Below are positions 49,009 through 56,995 of a stretch of 64,000 nt of DNA, piece by piece; within the stretch, counting starts at the first letter, position 1, and every line of letters begins with the position of its first letter. The position numbers and the translations under genes were made by a program. The stretch is from Schlesneria sp. DSM 10557. Its GTDB lineage: Bacteria; Planctomycetota; Planctomycetia; Planctomycetales; Planctomycetaceae. The stretch is taken from positions 2,170,001 through 2,234,000 of the forward strand of contig NZ_CP124747.1 of NCBI RefSeq assembly GCF_041860085.1. The letters are read 5' to 3'. The notes below the pieces were generated by a model that saw only the letters and a list, made by a program, of their open reading frames with translations, made no database searches and had not been told where the DNA came from.

Positions 49009-49434
49009 TCCTTCTTCTGCGGACGAGGTCTCTTCGTGTCGTGAGAGAAGGGACATTCCGGATCGTGAATCTCCACGATCAGTGAAAGATCCTTCTCTGC
49101 AGACACTCCGAACAGCAGACTGCTTCGATCCCGAAGCGGTTCCTGGCGCAGGATTTCGCACTGTGCCACGTCTCTGTGCCGTCTGGAAGAGTACCTGCAC
49201 CCGATCATCTCGATGTCTGTACGTGCGAATTGAACTCTGTGAACTCCGCTATTGCGGTTTCGCCAGCTTCGCGCGTCCTTGCCCATCAATGCAACCGTCG
49301 ATTTTTGACGGCCCGCGCTGATGTCGAATTGATTTGCAATCGACTTAGTATCGTACTCGCCAATAAGTCTTTTGTTTTTTGTCGTCTGTTGAATTTCTTG
49401 TATATTTTGTTTTCGGTCTTGGAGGATTTGTTTC
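49009..49434. promoter_or_regulatory. Leader region of the second DUF1559 gene with candidate promoter
   Basis: This 426-bp gap has no supported gene. Its last 80 bases are T-rich. TTGTCG at 49379 and TATATT at 49401, spaced 16 bp, look like a sigma-70-type promoter. The strong site GGAGG at 49421 lies nine bases before the ATG. A separate promoter here would let the pseudopilin be made independently of gene A. Confidence 0.4.
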
Positions 49435-50421
49435 ATGTCTCTTCGTTCTGAGCTGCGACGTCGGGCCTTTACTTTGATCGAGCTACTGGTCGTCATCGCA
49501 ATTATTGCTGTTTTGATCGCGCTCTTACTTCCTGCCGTCCAACAGGCACGGGAAGCGGCCCGGCGCACACAATGCAAAAACAACCTCAAGCAACTCGGTC
49601 TTGCCATGCACAATTACAGTGACACCTATGGGGGCTTTCCGATGGGAAAGAACACGACCGTTTCGGGAGTCTCGGCAACAAACCTGCCCGCTCAGGCTCG
49701 TATTCTTCCTTACATCGATCAGGCCAATCTGTACGCCCTGATCAACTTCAATGTCTCAGGCAACAATCCTCTGAACGTTGTCGCCTACAACACGAACGTG
49801 TCGGCCTATCGTTGTCCATCGGATCCCGATTCGCTGCCCGGAGTCGTTGGAGGTCGAAACAACTACTATACCAACACCGGAACCAGCGTCTTGAATGGTA
49901 TTCCGTCTCAAGCAGTTGGGGGCAACGGTTATGGATGGCCCTCACACAACGGGGTCATCTTCCAGGATAGTTTCATCCGATTTGGTGACATCATCGACGG
50001 CACAAGTAACACGGCACTGATGTCGGAACGCATGCTCGGAGACGGCAGCAACGGTGTCAGCACGCCACGGACAGACACCTTCCAGCCCGGAACCTATCCC
50101 GAAAACGCGGATGAAGCATGGCAGTTGTGTCATAACTTCGACGTAAACGACCTGTCCAAGCAAGGAAAGTCGAACGGTGGGGTCCCCTGGTTGCAACCAG
50201 ACCACACGACGACCTATTACTATCACATCATGGTTCCCAACGACCTTTCATGTATGTTCCCACCCGGCCGCATCGCCACCACGGCGAACAGTCGGCACGT
50301 GGGGGGCGTTCATCTTCTGCTTTGCGACGGGTCGGTCCGGTTTTCTTCGTCGAACGTCGATCTGCAGGTGTGGCGAGGCGTTGGTACCCGGAATGGAAGC
50401 GAAATCGCTTCTGATTTCTAA
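49435..50421 (+). CDS. DUF1559 pseudopilin-like protein, cassette 1 gene B
   Basis: This 328-residue protein has a short basic leader (MSLRSELRRRA) before [20 protein letters not shown], so cleavage should fall at Ala-Phe. [20 protein letters not shown] follows. The body contains DIIDGTSNTALMSERMLGDG and ADEAWQLCHNFD, and the C-terminus carries H-X9-DG (HVGGVHLLLCDG) and a final NGSEIASDF. It is clearly closer to the protein at 52405 than to that at 42168 (shared [19 protein letters not shown]). The family's role is unknown; processing by a prepilin peptidase is inferred from the N-terminus. Confidence 0.9.
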   Translation: MSLRSELRRRAFTLIELLVVIAIIAVLIALLLPAVQQAREAARRTQCKNNLKQLGLAMHNYSDTYGGFPMGKNTTVSGVSATNLPAQARILPYIDQANLYALINFNVSGNNPLNVVAYNTNVSAYRCPSDPDSLPGVVGGRNNYYTNTGTSVLNGIPSQAVGGNGYGWPSHNGVIFQDSFIRFGDIIDGTSNTALMSERMLGDGSNGVSTPRTDTFQPGTYPENADEAWQLCHNFDVNDLSKQGKSNGGVPWLQPDHTTTYYYHIMVPNDLSCMFPPGRIATTANSRHVGGVHLLLCDGSVRFSSSNVDLQVWRGVGTRNGSEIASDF

Positions 50422-50844
50422 TAGTCCTGAACGAACATCACTGCGCAGGAATCAGCTGCCAGACACGGAACAAACACGTGCCTGATGCCGGTACCTTGCG
50501 AAGGGGCGTCATGTCGCTCGCACAGCAAACAGCTTAGAAATCGAGCCCCTTGGGATTCGTTTTCTACGTTGCCTGACTCGAGCAGATATGAAGGCTGATC
50601 CCCGAGACGCTGGTGCTGTTCGTTTTGAATATTGGTTTGGCCTGACCCGGGAACTTCCGTCCCCAGGGGTGGTGTTTTTGAAGACGCCGGGGCAGTCCAA
50701 TTCTGGAGATTCGTAACCCAGGGGACGAGGGCGATTCCAGGACCGAAGTGAGAGTCAAAGTCTCACCCGGCCTGAAACTCCCTGTAGCGCCATGTGGTCT
50801 CGAGTCATGACATCCTGCATTTTCAAATTTGGTGTTGCTTCTCA
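50422..50844. other. Intergenic stretch inside cassette 1
   Basis: This 423-bp gap separates the pseudopilin and lipoprotein genes. Minus-strand frames of 63 and 93 codons have no supporting features. No clear terminator was seen. Confidence 0.45.
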
Positions 50845-51228
50845 ATGAAACTGTTTTCGTACGCTCCGTGGTTCATGACTTGTCTGTTACTGGTCGCCTT
50901 GAATGGCTGTTCCAGATCCGCGGGAAGTATTCCGGTGAATGAATCTGCCGCCACGCAGGCCTGTGAGGAATTCCTCGAGGCATGGAAAGAGGGCATGACT
51001 CCGGAGGATCTGGTTCCCAGGATCCACGGATCCGATTACGACTGGGCCTCGGGTTATAAGCTGATTGATTACGAACTTCTGCCAGAGGAAAAGAACAATG
51101 GCACCAGTCTGGAAATTTCAGCCAATCTGACGCTCGAAGACGGCAAAGGAAGCAAAAAGAAATCCATCGCAACCTATACCGTAGGGACTTCGCCCGCCGT
51201 GACAGTCATTCGAATCGAACCGCAGTAG
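50845..51228 (+). CDS. Small lipoprotein, cassette 1 gene C
   Basis: This 127-residue protein has a lipoprotein signal (FMTCLLLVALNGCSRSAG; lipobox LNGC). The mature part contains ACEEFLEAWKEGMTPEDL, DYDWASGYKLIDYELLPEE and, at the end, TYTVGTSPAVTVIR. The lipoprotein at 53650 shares all of these (WKDGETPES, DWTSGAKLIDYEI, TYVVGTSPVLTVFR), proving a paralogous pair. No named family is recognised. It should be anchored in a membrane facing the periplasm. ATG 50845 is chosen so that the lipobox falls near residue 20. Confidence 0.8.
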   Translation: MKLFSYAPWFMTCLLLVALNGCSRSAGSIPVNESAATQACEEFLEAWKEGMTPEDLVPRIHGSDYDWASGYKLIDYELLPEEKNNGTSLEISANLTLEDGKGSKKKSIATYTVGTSPAVTVIRIEPQ

Positions 51229-51316
51229 CCCCTTCGAAAATCAGGGGTTCGACTGCTGATGAGCCCGACGAATGGCTGATGACGGGCTGGAGGACGGACC
51301 AGAAAGGCTTAACGAA

Positions 51317-51793
51317 ATGAACCACGGTCATCTGCCCCATGAAACAGAGGAATATTACGAGGCGGAAACTGCCGTTTTACCGAGGTGCGGCAATGAGCTG
51401 GGAGGGATGCTCACTGCAACGGCATCCGAGACACACACAGCGGTCCAATCCTCCACGACTCACTATTTTCAAGATGTCATTCCTGAGCTGGAGATCTATC
51501 ACGCGGGGGAATTGACCGTGCTGGGATTCGGTGGCCGCGAAATCGTGGACCAGCTGAACTTCGCTCAATGCTCCGAAGAATTCATGAATCTGGTCCGGGA
51601 CTACCAATGCCAGACGCTGGCACTGGACATGACGGGAGTACGACTGATCCCCAGCGGGTTGCTCGGAGTCCTCGTCACGGTTCACCTCCAGCAGATCGAT
51701 ATTCATCTGTTTAATCCCTCCCGGGATATTCGCGAGGTGCTCGAGATCACCAAACTCGATCGAGTCTGGCACCTCCATGAGATCGACGTTTAA
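51317..51793 (+). CDS. STAS-domain protein (anti-sigma-factor-antagonist-like)
   Basis: This 158-residue protein has an N-terminal extension of about 55 residues without a recognisable fold. A STAS domain follows: LEIYHAGELTVLGFGGREI, CQTLALDMTGVRLIPSGLLG (the strand-Ser-Gly turn where SpoIIAA is phosphorylated), and VHLFNPSRDIREVLEITKLD-type ending. Such domains bind anti-sigma kinases or serve other regulators. It lies between the two cassettes, with no partner kinase or sigma gene nearby. An in-frame ATG at 51272 would add 15 residues; AAAGG before 51317 favours the shorter form. Confidence 0.8.
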   Translation: MNHGHLPHETEEYYEAETAVLPRCGNELGGMLTATASETHTAVQSSTTHYFQDVIPELEIYHAGELTVLGFGGREIVDQLNFAQCSEEFMNLVRDYQCQTLALDMTGVRLIPSGLLGVLVTVHLQQIDIHLFNPSRDIREVLEITKLDRVWHLHEIDV

Positions 51794-51834
51794 ACGAACG
51801 AAATGTTCCACCTGATTTTTCGGAATCAGACCAC

Positions 51835-52269
51835 ATGATGCGGAGCAGGGGCCTCATTGCGATTCGATGCATCCAGCGCGGTGGCTTTGCCATCGCGTAT
51901 CTGGCTGTTTTTGTCATCGTCAATAGCCACTCCGCGTCCGCCACCTGCGGCAGCTATCTGCTGTCGCAGGGCAGCCATCTCGCAAGCGATTCCCCGGACC
52001 TCGATCCGTTTGCAGAATCCCCCGTCCGCGCCGCCCCCCCTGCGGACCAGCCGCGCTGTTCGGGACCGAACTGTCACCGACAGGATCCCCCACCACTCGC
52101 CCCCGGTCCACGACTGCTCATGCTGCGGTCAAATGGAGATGCCCTGATTGTTCAAAACGTCAGGTGGACCGAACTCCCGCAGCCCGTCTTGCGCTGCCCC
52201 TCTGAGAACGACGTCCTGTCCTTGAATGAGTTGGCCGACCGTATCTACCGGCCCCCCAGAGCGCATTAA
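51835..52269 (+). CDS. Small secreted Cys-containing protein, cassette 2 gene A
   Basis: This 144-residue protein is a paralogue of that at 48523. Its signal peptide is GGFAIAYLAVFVIVNSHSAS, the mature start ATCGSYLLSQGSHLAS, then RCSGPNCHRQDPPPLAPGP. The C-terminal third (LRSNGDALIVQNVRWTEL, CPSENDVLSLNELADRIYRP) differs from the paralogue. No named family is recognised. It lies 135 bp before the third DUF1559 gene. Confidence 0.75.
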   Translation: MMRSRGLIAIRCIQRGGFAIAYLAVFVIVNSHSASATCGSYLLSQGSHLASDSPDLDPFAESPVRAAPPADQPRCSGPNCHRQDPPPLAPGPRLLMLRSNGDALIVQNVRWTELPQPVLRCPSENDVLSLNELADRIYRPPRAH

Positions 52270-52404
52270 CTGCATCCAAAGCGCTGACTCCTTTTATTCG
52301 GCCAGATTCTCTTCTGGAGTCTTGCTCATGCACGTCATGCCAAACTCTTCTCATTTCAAAACGAAGTTCACGCGCATCCGCAGTGACTTCGAAAGGACAC
52401 ATCT

Positions 52405-53376
52405 ATGCCACGTACAACTCCTAAATCACGGCGCATTGCCTTCACATTGATTGAACTGCTGGTGGTGATCGCCATTATTGCGGTCTTGATCGCACTCTTG
52501 TTGCCTGCGGTGCAACAAGCACGTGAGGCTGCCCGTCGGACGCAGTGTAAGAACAATCTCAAACAACTGGGTCTGGCCCTGCATAACTATCACGGCAGCC
52601 ATAACTGCTTTCCCTTCGGTCAGGAAAACAGCGGGACCGCCCCCCGGGACAATTGCTGGTCGGCAATCAGCCAGCTCTTGCCCTACTTCGACCAGGCAAA
52701 CGTCTACAACATGATTAACTTTTCCACAGGGGTCAGCGACCCTGTGAATGCGATTCCACGGGCGATCGAACTACCGGGATTGCGCTGTCCGAGCGACCCA
52801 CAGCAGAATCTGAGCGGGCAGGGGGGAGGAACAAGCTACTTCGCCAACAAAGGGAACGGAGTCATCTGGACTGCGCCGACAGGACCGAATGCCGCTTTCC
52901 CCGCTCAGAACGGCGTCATGTATTTCCAAAGCTCCGTCCGCATGGCCGACATCACGGATGGCACCAGTAACACAGCCTCGTTCAGTGAACGCATCATGGC
53001 AGATGGGAATAATGGCATGGTCAGCCCTGTCGCGGACGTCTTCTTCAGCCCCGCCTCGCCCGCGAGTGCTGATGAGGCAGTTGAGATCTGTCACGCTCTC
53101 GACATCACCAATCTCGCCAATCAGTTTCCCCTGTTTATGGGGGCTCCGTGGATGAACGGACAGCATACCTACCTCCACACGAATGTCCCGAACTCCCGCT
53201 CGTGCGGCTTCTTTCTCATCAATCGGGCGAGTATGCCTCCCAGTAGCCGCCACGTCGGAGGCGTCCATCTTCAACTGGCTGACGGATCGGTCCGGTTTGT
53301 GACCCAGAATATCGACCTCGCACTCTGGAGAGCGATTGGGTCGAGAAACGGGGGTGAACTGGTGGGCGATTTCTAA
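52405..53376 (+). CDS. DUF1559 pseudopilin-like protein, cassette 2 gene B
   Basis: This 323-residue protein has the prepilin-type N-terminus ([20 protein letters not shown]) followed by [20 protein letters not shown]. The body contains [20 protein letters not shown] and [12 protein letters not shown], and the C-terminus has [12 protein letters not shown] and [14 protein letters not shown] stands before ATG 52405. The conserved N-terminal half-domain is almost identical in protein to that at 49435 and 42168, yet the DNA differs at many third positions, so the copies are old and kept by selection. Confidence 0.9.
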   Translation: MPRTTPKSRRIAFTLIELLVVIAIIAVLIALLLPAVQQAREAARRTQCKNNLKQLGLALHNYHGSHNCFPFGQENSGTAPRDNCWSAISQLLPYFDQANVYNMINFSTGVSDPVNAIPRAIELPGLRCPSDPQQNLSGQGGGTSYFANKGNGVIWTAPTGPNAAFPAQNGVMYFQSSVRMADITDGTSNTASFSERIMADGNNGMVSPVADVFFSPASPASADEAVEICHALDITNLANQFPLFMGAPWMNGQHTYLHTNVPNSRSCGFFLINRASMPPSSRHVGGVHLQLADGSVRFVTQNIDLALWRAIGSRNGGELVGDF

Positions 53377-53649
53377 CGATTCGCCGCGATGAACTTCGCC
53401 TCTGCGACAGCTTCGCCAAAGAACACTGCGGAATTATTCACACACAAAGTGCATCCGCCGTGCAGAAAGCATCGACTCCACGGCACAGTCTGAACCTCAG
53501 GCAACGACCGCAGTTTCCCGTGTGAGCCGGTAGAGAGTCTGCACGTTCAGTCACGCTGCGTTGGATTCGATAGACCCGTTTGTCTTGTATCTAGCTCTGA
53601 TGAGAGCACTTCGACAGAATCTGAGTTTCACTTCAACCGAGAAGCTTTT

Positions 53650-54069
53650 ATGCGCCATACGCGTTCTTTTTTCTATCAACGCCTGACGGCATCCCGTGGA
53701 ATCTGTCTGTCCATGTCATTGTTCGGCCTTTTGGTTCTGTCCGGCTGCAGCGGTAAAAACGCACCCGTCAATGTGGATGTTGCACAGCAGACACTGACTT
53801 CGACACTGGAATTCTGGAAAGACGGAGAAACTCCAGAATCGGTTGCCGAACAGAAGCCGTCCATCATCGTCCAGGACATCGACTGGACCAGTGGAGCGAA
53901 GTTGATTGATTACGAAATTATTGACGACGGCAATCCCGTCGATGCCAATCTGATCGCAAAGGTCAAACTGAAGCTGCAGGCAACGGACGGCAAGGAAACA
54001 GAAAAAACGGTGACCTACGTTGTCGGGACCAGTCCGGTACTGACCGTTTTCCGCGACTTGATGAACTAA
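53650..54069 (+). CDS. Small lipoprotein, cassette 2 gene C
   Basis: This 139-residue protein has a lipoprotein signal (LSMSLFGLLVLSGCSGKNAP; lipobox LSGC) after a rather long N-region. The mature part has TLEFWKDGETPESVAEQ, DIDWTSGAKLIDYEIIDDG and TYVVGTSPVLTVFRDL, matching the paralogue at 50845. GAGAAG precedes the ATG. The 273 bp before it hold no supported gene. Function unknown; a membrane-anchored envelope protein is inferred. Confidence 0.8.
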   Translation: MRHTRSFFYQRLTASRGICLSMSLFGLLVLSGCSGKNAPVNVDVAQQTLTSTLEFWKDGETPESVAEQKPSIIVQDIDWTSGAKLIDYEIIDDGNPVDANLIAKVKLKLQATDGKETEKTVTYVVGTSPVLTVFRDLMN

Positions 54070-54187
54070 CCAATAACTCACGATCCCGCGTCAGTCGTAA
54101 ACGGTGATGCGTTCAACCGGGAACCTTTAACGCATCATGATTCGCACGGCGACACCGAGCTTGATCGAACAACGACAGGATAGGATT

Positions 54188-55450
54188 ATGAAGCATCTGC
54201 TAGCAGCGATCTCCAGGAGTTTCGTGATGGCATCCGCACTGACATCAGCGACGATCTTTGCTGACGACACCATCCCCTCGACCCCAGCTTCTTCGTCAAC
54301 CACGTTAACCGATTACAAAGTCGGTCCTGAACTTCAAAAGATTCCCGTCGAAGAGATTGAAAAGGCATACGAGGGGCGCACAGTCCCCGAAGCCATCCGG
54401 ATGTATCTGGCCATCGTGAAAGGTTCCCGCATGGGAGCGGGAGAAGGATGGTTCGGTCCCGCACTGTCACGACACAACTGGGAATGGCTGGTAAAGCACT
54501 GCGGTGCGGAATCCGATACCGGGATCACTCAAGAACAGTTTTCCGGACCACCTTCCTGGTTCGCTCGACTCGACCGCAATCGCGATGGAAAGATCACCGC
54601 CGAAGATTTGAACTGGTCTGACCGTAACCCCTGGGTTCAGCAGGCCTATCTTATCAATCGCCTATTCAGGCGAATCGATCCGAATGGCGATGGAAAACTG
54701 TCACGTGAAGAGTGGCTGGCCTATTATGATCAGGTCTCACAGGGCAAAGACGAGATCACATCAGAAGAGCTGCGTGAGACGTGGCTCGCAGGGCTGACAT
54801 CGGGATTCCTGCCGGGGGACGCCCCCACCCCTGAAATCCTTTTGAAAGGTCTTTTCACCGGAGAAGTCGGGTCACTGCAGGAAGGCCCTGGCCTCGATGA
54901 ACAGGCTCCTGAATTTGCGTTGAAGACACATGATCAAAGTCAGACGGTCCGGCTCTCCGAGGTCATCGGCAAGAAACCGGTCGTACTCGTGTTCGGAAAC
55001 TTTACCTGCGGACCGTTCCGCTCGATGTATTCCGGTGTCGAGGACATCTATCACCGTTTCAAAGACGATGCGGTCTTTCTTGGAGTCTACGTCCGCGAGG
55101 CTCATCCGACCGATGGCTGGAAGATGGAATCGAACGCCACCGTGGGTGTGAGTGTCGCTCAGCCGAAGTCCTATTCCGAGCGGACGGCGGTCGCGACACA
55201 GTGCCATGCCCTGCTGAAACCTTCAATCCCGCTGCTCGTGGATGAAATCGAGGATCCTGCAGGGAACGCTTACAGCGGGATGCCTGCGCGGATGTATGTG
55301 ATCGATACGAAGGGCAAGGTCGCCTACAAGAGCGGTCGCGGCCCGTTCGGATTTAAGACCGGTGAGATGGAACAGGCCCTGATCATGACACTGCTGGACC
55401 AGACATCCACAGAGACAACTGCTCGAGGCGGTACTCGCCCCACCCCATAA
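54188..55450 (+). CDS. EF-hand protein with iodothyronine-deiodinase-like thioredoxin-fold domain
   Basis: This 420-residue exported protein has a signal peptide (LLAAISRSFVMASALTSATI), a helical region, then two EF-hand loops at about 135-185 (DRNRDGKITAEDL and DPNGDGKLSREEW). From about 235 follows a thioredoxin-fold domain: VVLVFGNFTCGPFRSMYSGV, FLGVYVREAHPTDGW, and later PARMYVIDTKGKVAYKSGRG with GPFGFK. These match the iodothyronine deiodinase family (FGS-T-U-PPF, Y-x-EAHP-DGW, GPGPFGY), with Cys at the selenocysteine position. AhpC/redoxin is the alternative label, but EAHPTDGW is specific to the deiodinase-like branch. AGGA precedes ATG 54188. Confidence 0.82.
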   Translation: MKHLLAAISRSFVMASALTSATIFADDTIPSTPASSSTTLTDYKVGPELQKIPVEEIEKAYEGRTVPEAIRMYLAIVKGSRMGAGEGWFGPALSRHNWEWLVKHCGAESDTGITQEQFSGPPSWFARLDRNRDGKITAEDLNWSDRNPWVQQAYLINRLFRRIDPNGDGKLSREEWLAYYDQVSQGKDEITSEELRETWLAGLTSGFLPGDAPTPEILLKGLFTGEVGSLQEGPGLDEQAPEFALKTHDQSQTVRLSEVIGKKPVVLVFGNFTCGPFRSMYSGVEDIYHRFKDDAVFLGVYVREAHPTDGWKMESNATVGVSVAQPKSYSERTAVATQCHALLKPSIPLLVDEIEDPAGNAYSGMPARMYVIDTKGKVAYKSGRGPFGFKTGEMEQALIMTLLDQTSTETTARGGTRPTP

Positions 55451-55561
55451 ATGGATTCGTTCGCGAATCACGACCGAATGCAACAGGCGCACGTCCGAGT
55501 CTTACCGGGCTGATGGAGTAAGACGATTCACCAAGTGAGTTTCAACTAAAGGATCGAAGTC

Positions 55562-55954
55562 ATGAGCAGTGACGATGTGCTGGCGAACCAGAAGTCAATT
55601 CTGGCAAATCAGGAAGAGATTCTGGAGAACCAGGAGAAGATTCTGGCCCGGGTGGCGGCAGTCGAGGAGAACCAGGCTCGACTGGTGAAAATTCTATCCA
55701 ACCAGGCAGCAATCATTGCGAATCAGGAGAATATCCTGAGCAATCAGACCAAGCTCGAAAAGGTTATCACAAATCAGGCGACAATCGTGGCAAACCAGGA
55801 CCATATCCTGTGTAACCAGTCTAAACTCGAGAAAATCGTCGCCAATCAGGGGTCCATTCTGGGGAACCAGGAACACATCGTCGACAGCATTTCGAAGGTT
55901 CTGACAAACCAGGATTGTATCCTTGGAAATCAAAAGAAGATCATGAAAAAGTGA
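55562..55954 (+). CDS. Ile/Asn-Gln repeat coiled-coil protein
   Basis: This 130-residue protein is made almost entirely of the heptad I-[LIV]-x-N-Q-x-x, with Asn-Gln at residues 9, 16, 23, 37, 47, 54, 61, 71, 78, 85, 95, 102, 116 and 123. From residue 47 the spacing is 7-7-10, a 24-residue super-repeat. Ile to Asn is three residues and Asn to Ile four, so Ile is at position a and Asn at d. There is no signal peptide or membrane helix and only two Cys. AAAGGA precedes the ATG. It stands between the deiodinase-like and CMD genes; no family name is known to me. Confidence 0.8.
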   Translation: MSSDDVLANQKSILANQEEILENQEKILARVAAVEENQARLVKILSNQAAIIANQENILSNQTKLEKVITNQATIVANQDHILCNQSKLEKIVANQGSILGNQEHIVDSISKVLTNQDCILGNQKKIMKK

Positions 55955-56254
55955 CCCCTCTCGGGTCCGTTAAGAGGTCAGCCCGTGGCCTTCTGGTTCA
56001 GGCCTGAATGAACTCGAACGGACGATGACTTTTGCGAGCTGATCAGAAGATTCCCCCCCCCCGATGGTGCCAGCGCTCGGCACCATGCTGGCTGGCGGGA
56101 TGACCCCGAACGTCAGCCGTCTGAGCCGACTCGCGCCCACGCATCGCCACGCAACTCGCGGGGATGATCTATTCATCAGGACCACGAGGTGATGAAACGG
56201 CACTCAGCGCAGTCGAGTTTGCTGACCAAGTCTATGCACTTTGCGAGAAACAAT

Positions 56255-56788
56255 ATGGCTCATATCCGTCTTCCTGAAGGGGTCCCCGGCATTGTCGGGC
56301 TCCTCAACCAGTTTCCCGATTCTGCTCAGCATCTGAGCGGACTGGCGCAGTCGGTCCTGCGTGGCCCCTCCTCGTTAAGTGAAGCGGAGAGGGAAGTCAT
56401 CGCGTCGTACGTTTCAGCCGGGAATGAGTGCCGATTCTGTACGAGTTCCCATGCAGCGGCTGCGCGGCATTTACTGAGTGATCGGAGTGAGATCGTCGAC
56501 GCCGTCATCGCAGACCTGGAGAACGCTCCCGTCGACGCGAAGCTCAAGGCCCTGTTAACCATCGCGGGCAAAGTTCGACGCGATGGTCGAACCGTGACCC
56601 CTGAAGATGTCCATACGGCGCGGATGGCGGGCGCCGATGACAAAGCGATTCATGACACCGTTCTGATTGCAGCCATGTTCTGCATGTACAACCGATACGT
56701 CGATGGCCTCGCCACCCTCACGCCCCAGGATCCTGAACTCTACAGGGAAATGGGGAAGCGATTGGCGACGCAGGGTTACGTCGGCTGA
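56255..56788 (+). CDS. Carboxymuconolactone decarboxylase / AhpD-like peroxidase-related protein
   Basis: This 177-residue protein is a single all-helical CMD domain: MAHIRLPEGVPGIVGLLNQF at the start, ASYVSAGNECRFCTSSHAAA with the redox CxxC-x-x-H motif, and IHDTVLIAAMFCMYNRYVDG. In AhpD this Cys pair reduces a peroxiredoxin partner. It is cytoplasmic by appearance. The frame is open from GTG 56189 (or ATG 56192), but MAHIRLPEG is a common start of relatives, so 56255 is chosen with some doubt. The 300 bp before it hold no other gene. Confidence 0.85.
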   Translation: MAHIRLPEGVPGIVGLLNQFPDSAQHLSGLAQSVLRGPSSLSEAEREVIASYVSAGNECRFCTSSHAAAARHLLSDRSEIVDAVIADLENAPVDAKLKALLTIAGKVRRDGRTVTPEDVHTARMAGADDKAIHDTVLIAAMFCMYNRYVDGLATLTPQDPELYREMGKRLATQGYVG

Positions 56789-56995
56789 AACACCTTCACC
56801 CCAGTTAATCGAGGTCAACACGATCCGCTTCCGCGCAGCTTCTGCTCTGGAGCCACAAAGCAATGTCGACCAATCGGAACGACGGACAGACATGGAAACA
56901 TGCGTACTACCGCCCAGTCGACCTCAATCGAAAAACCTCCTTTCTCGCATCATCTCTTCTGGTGTTCTCACGGCTGAGTTTTGAAGGACCGAACT

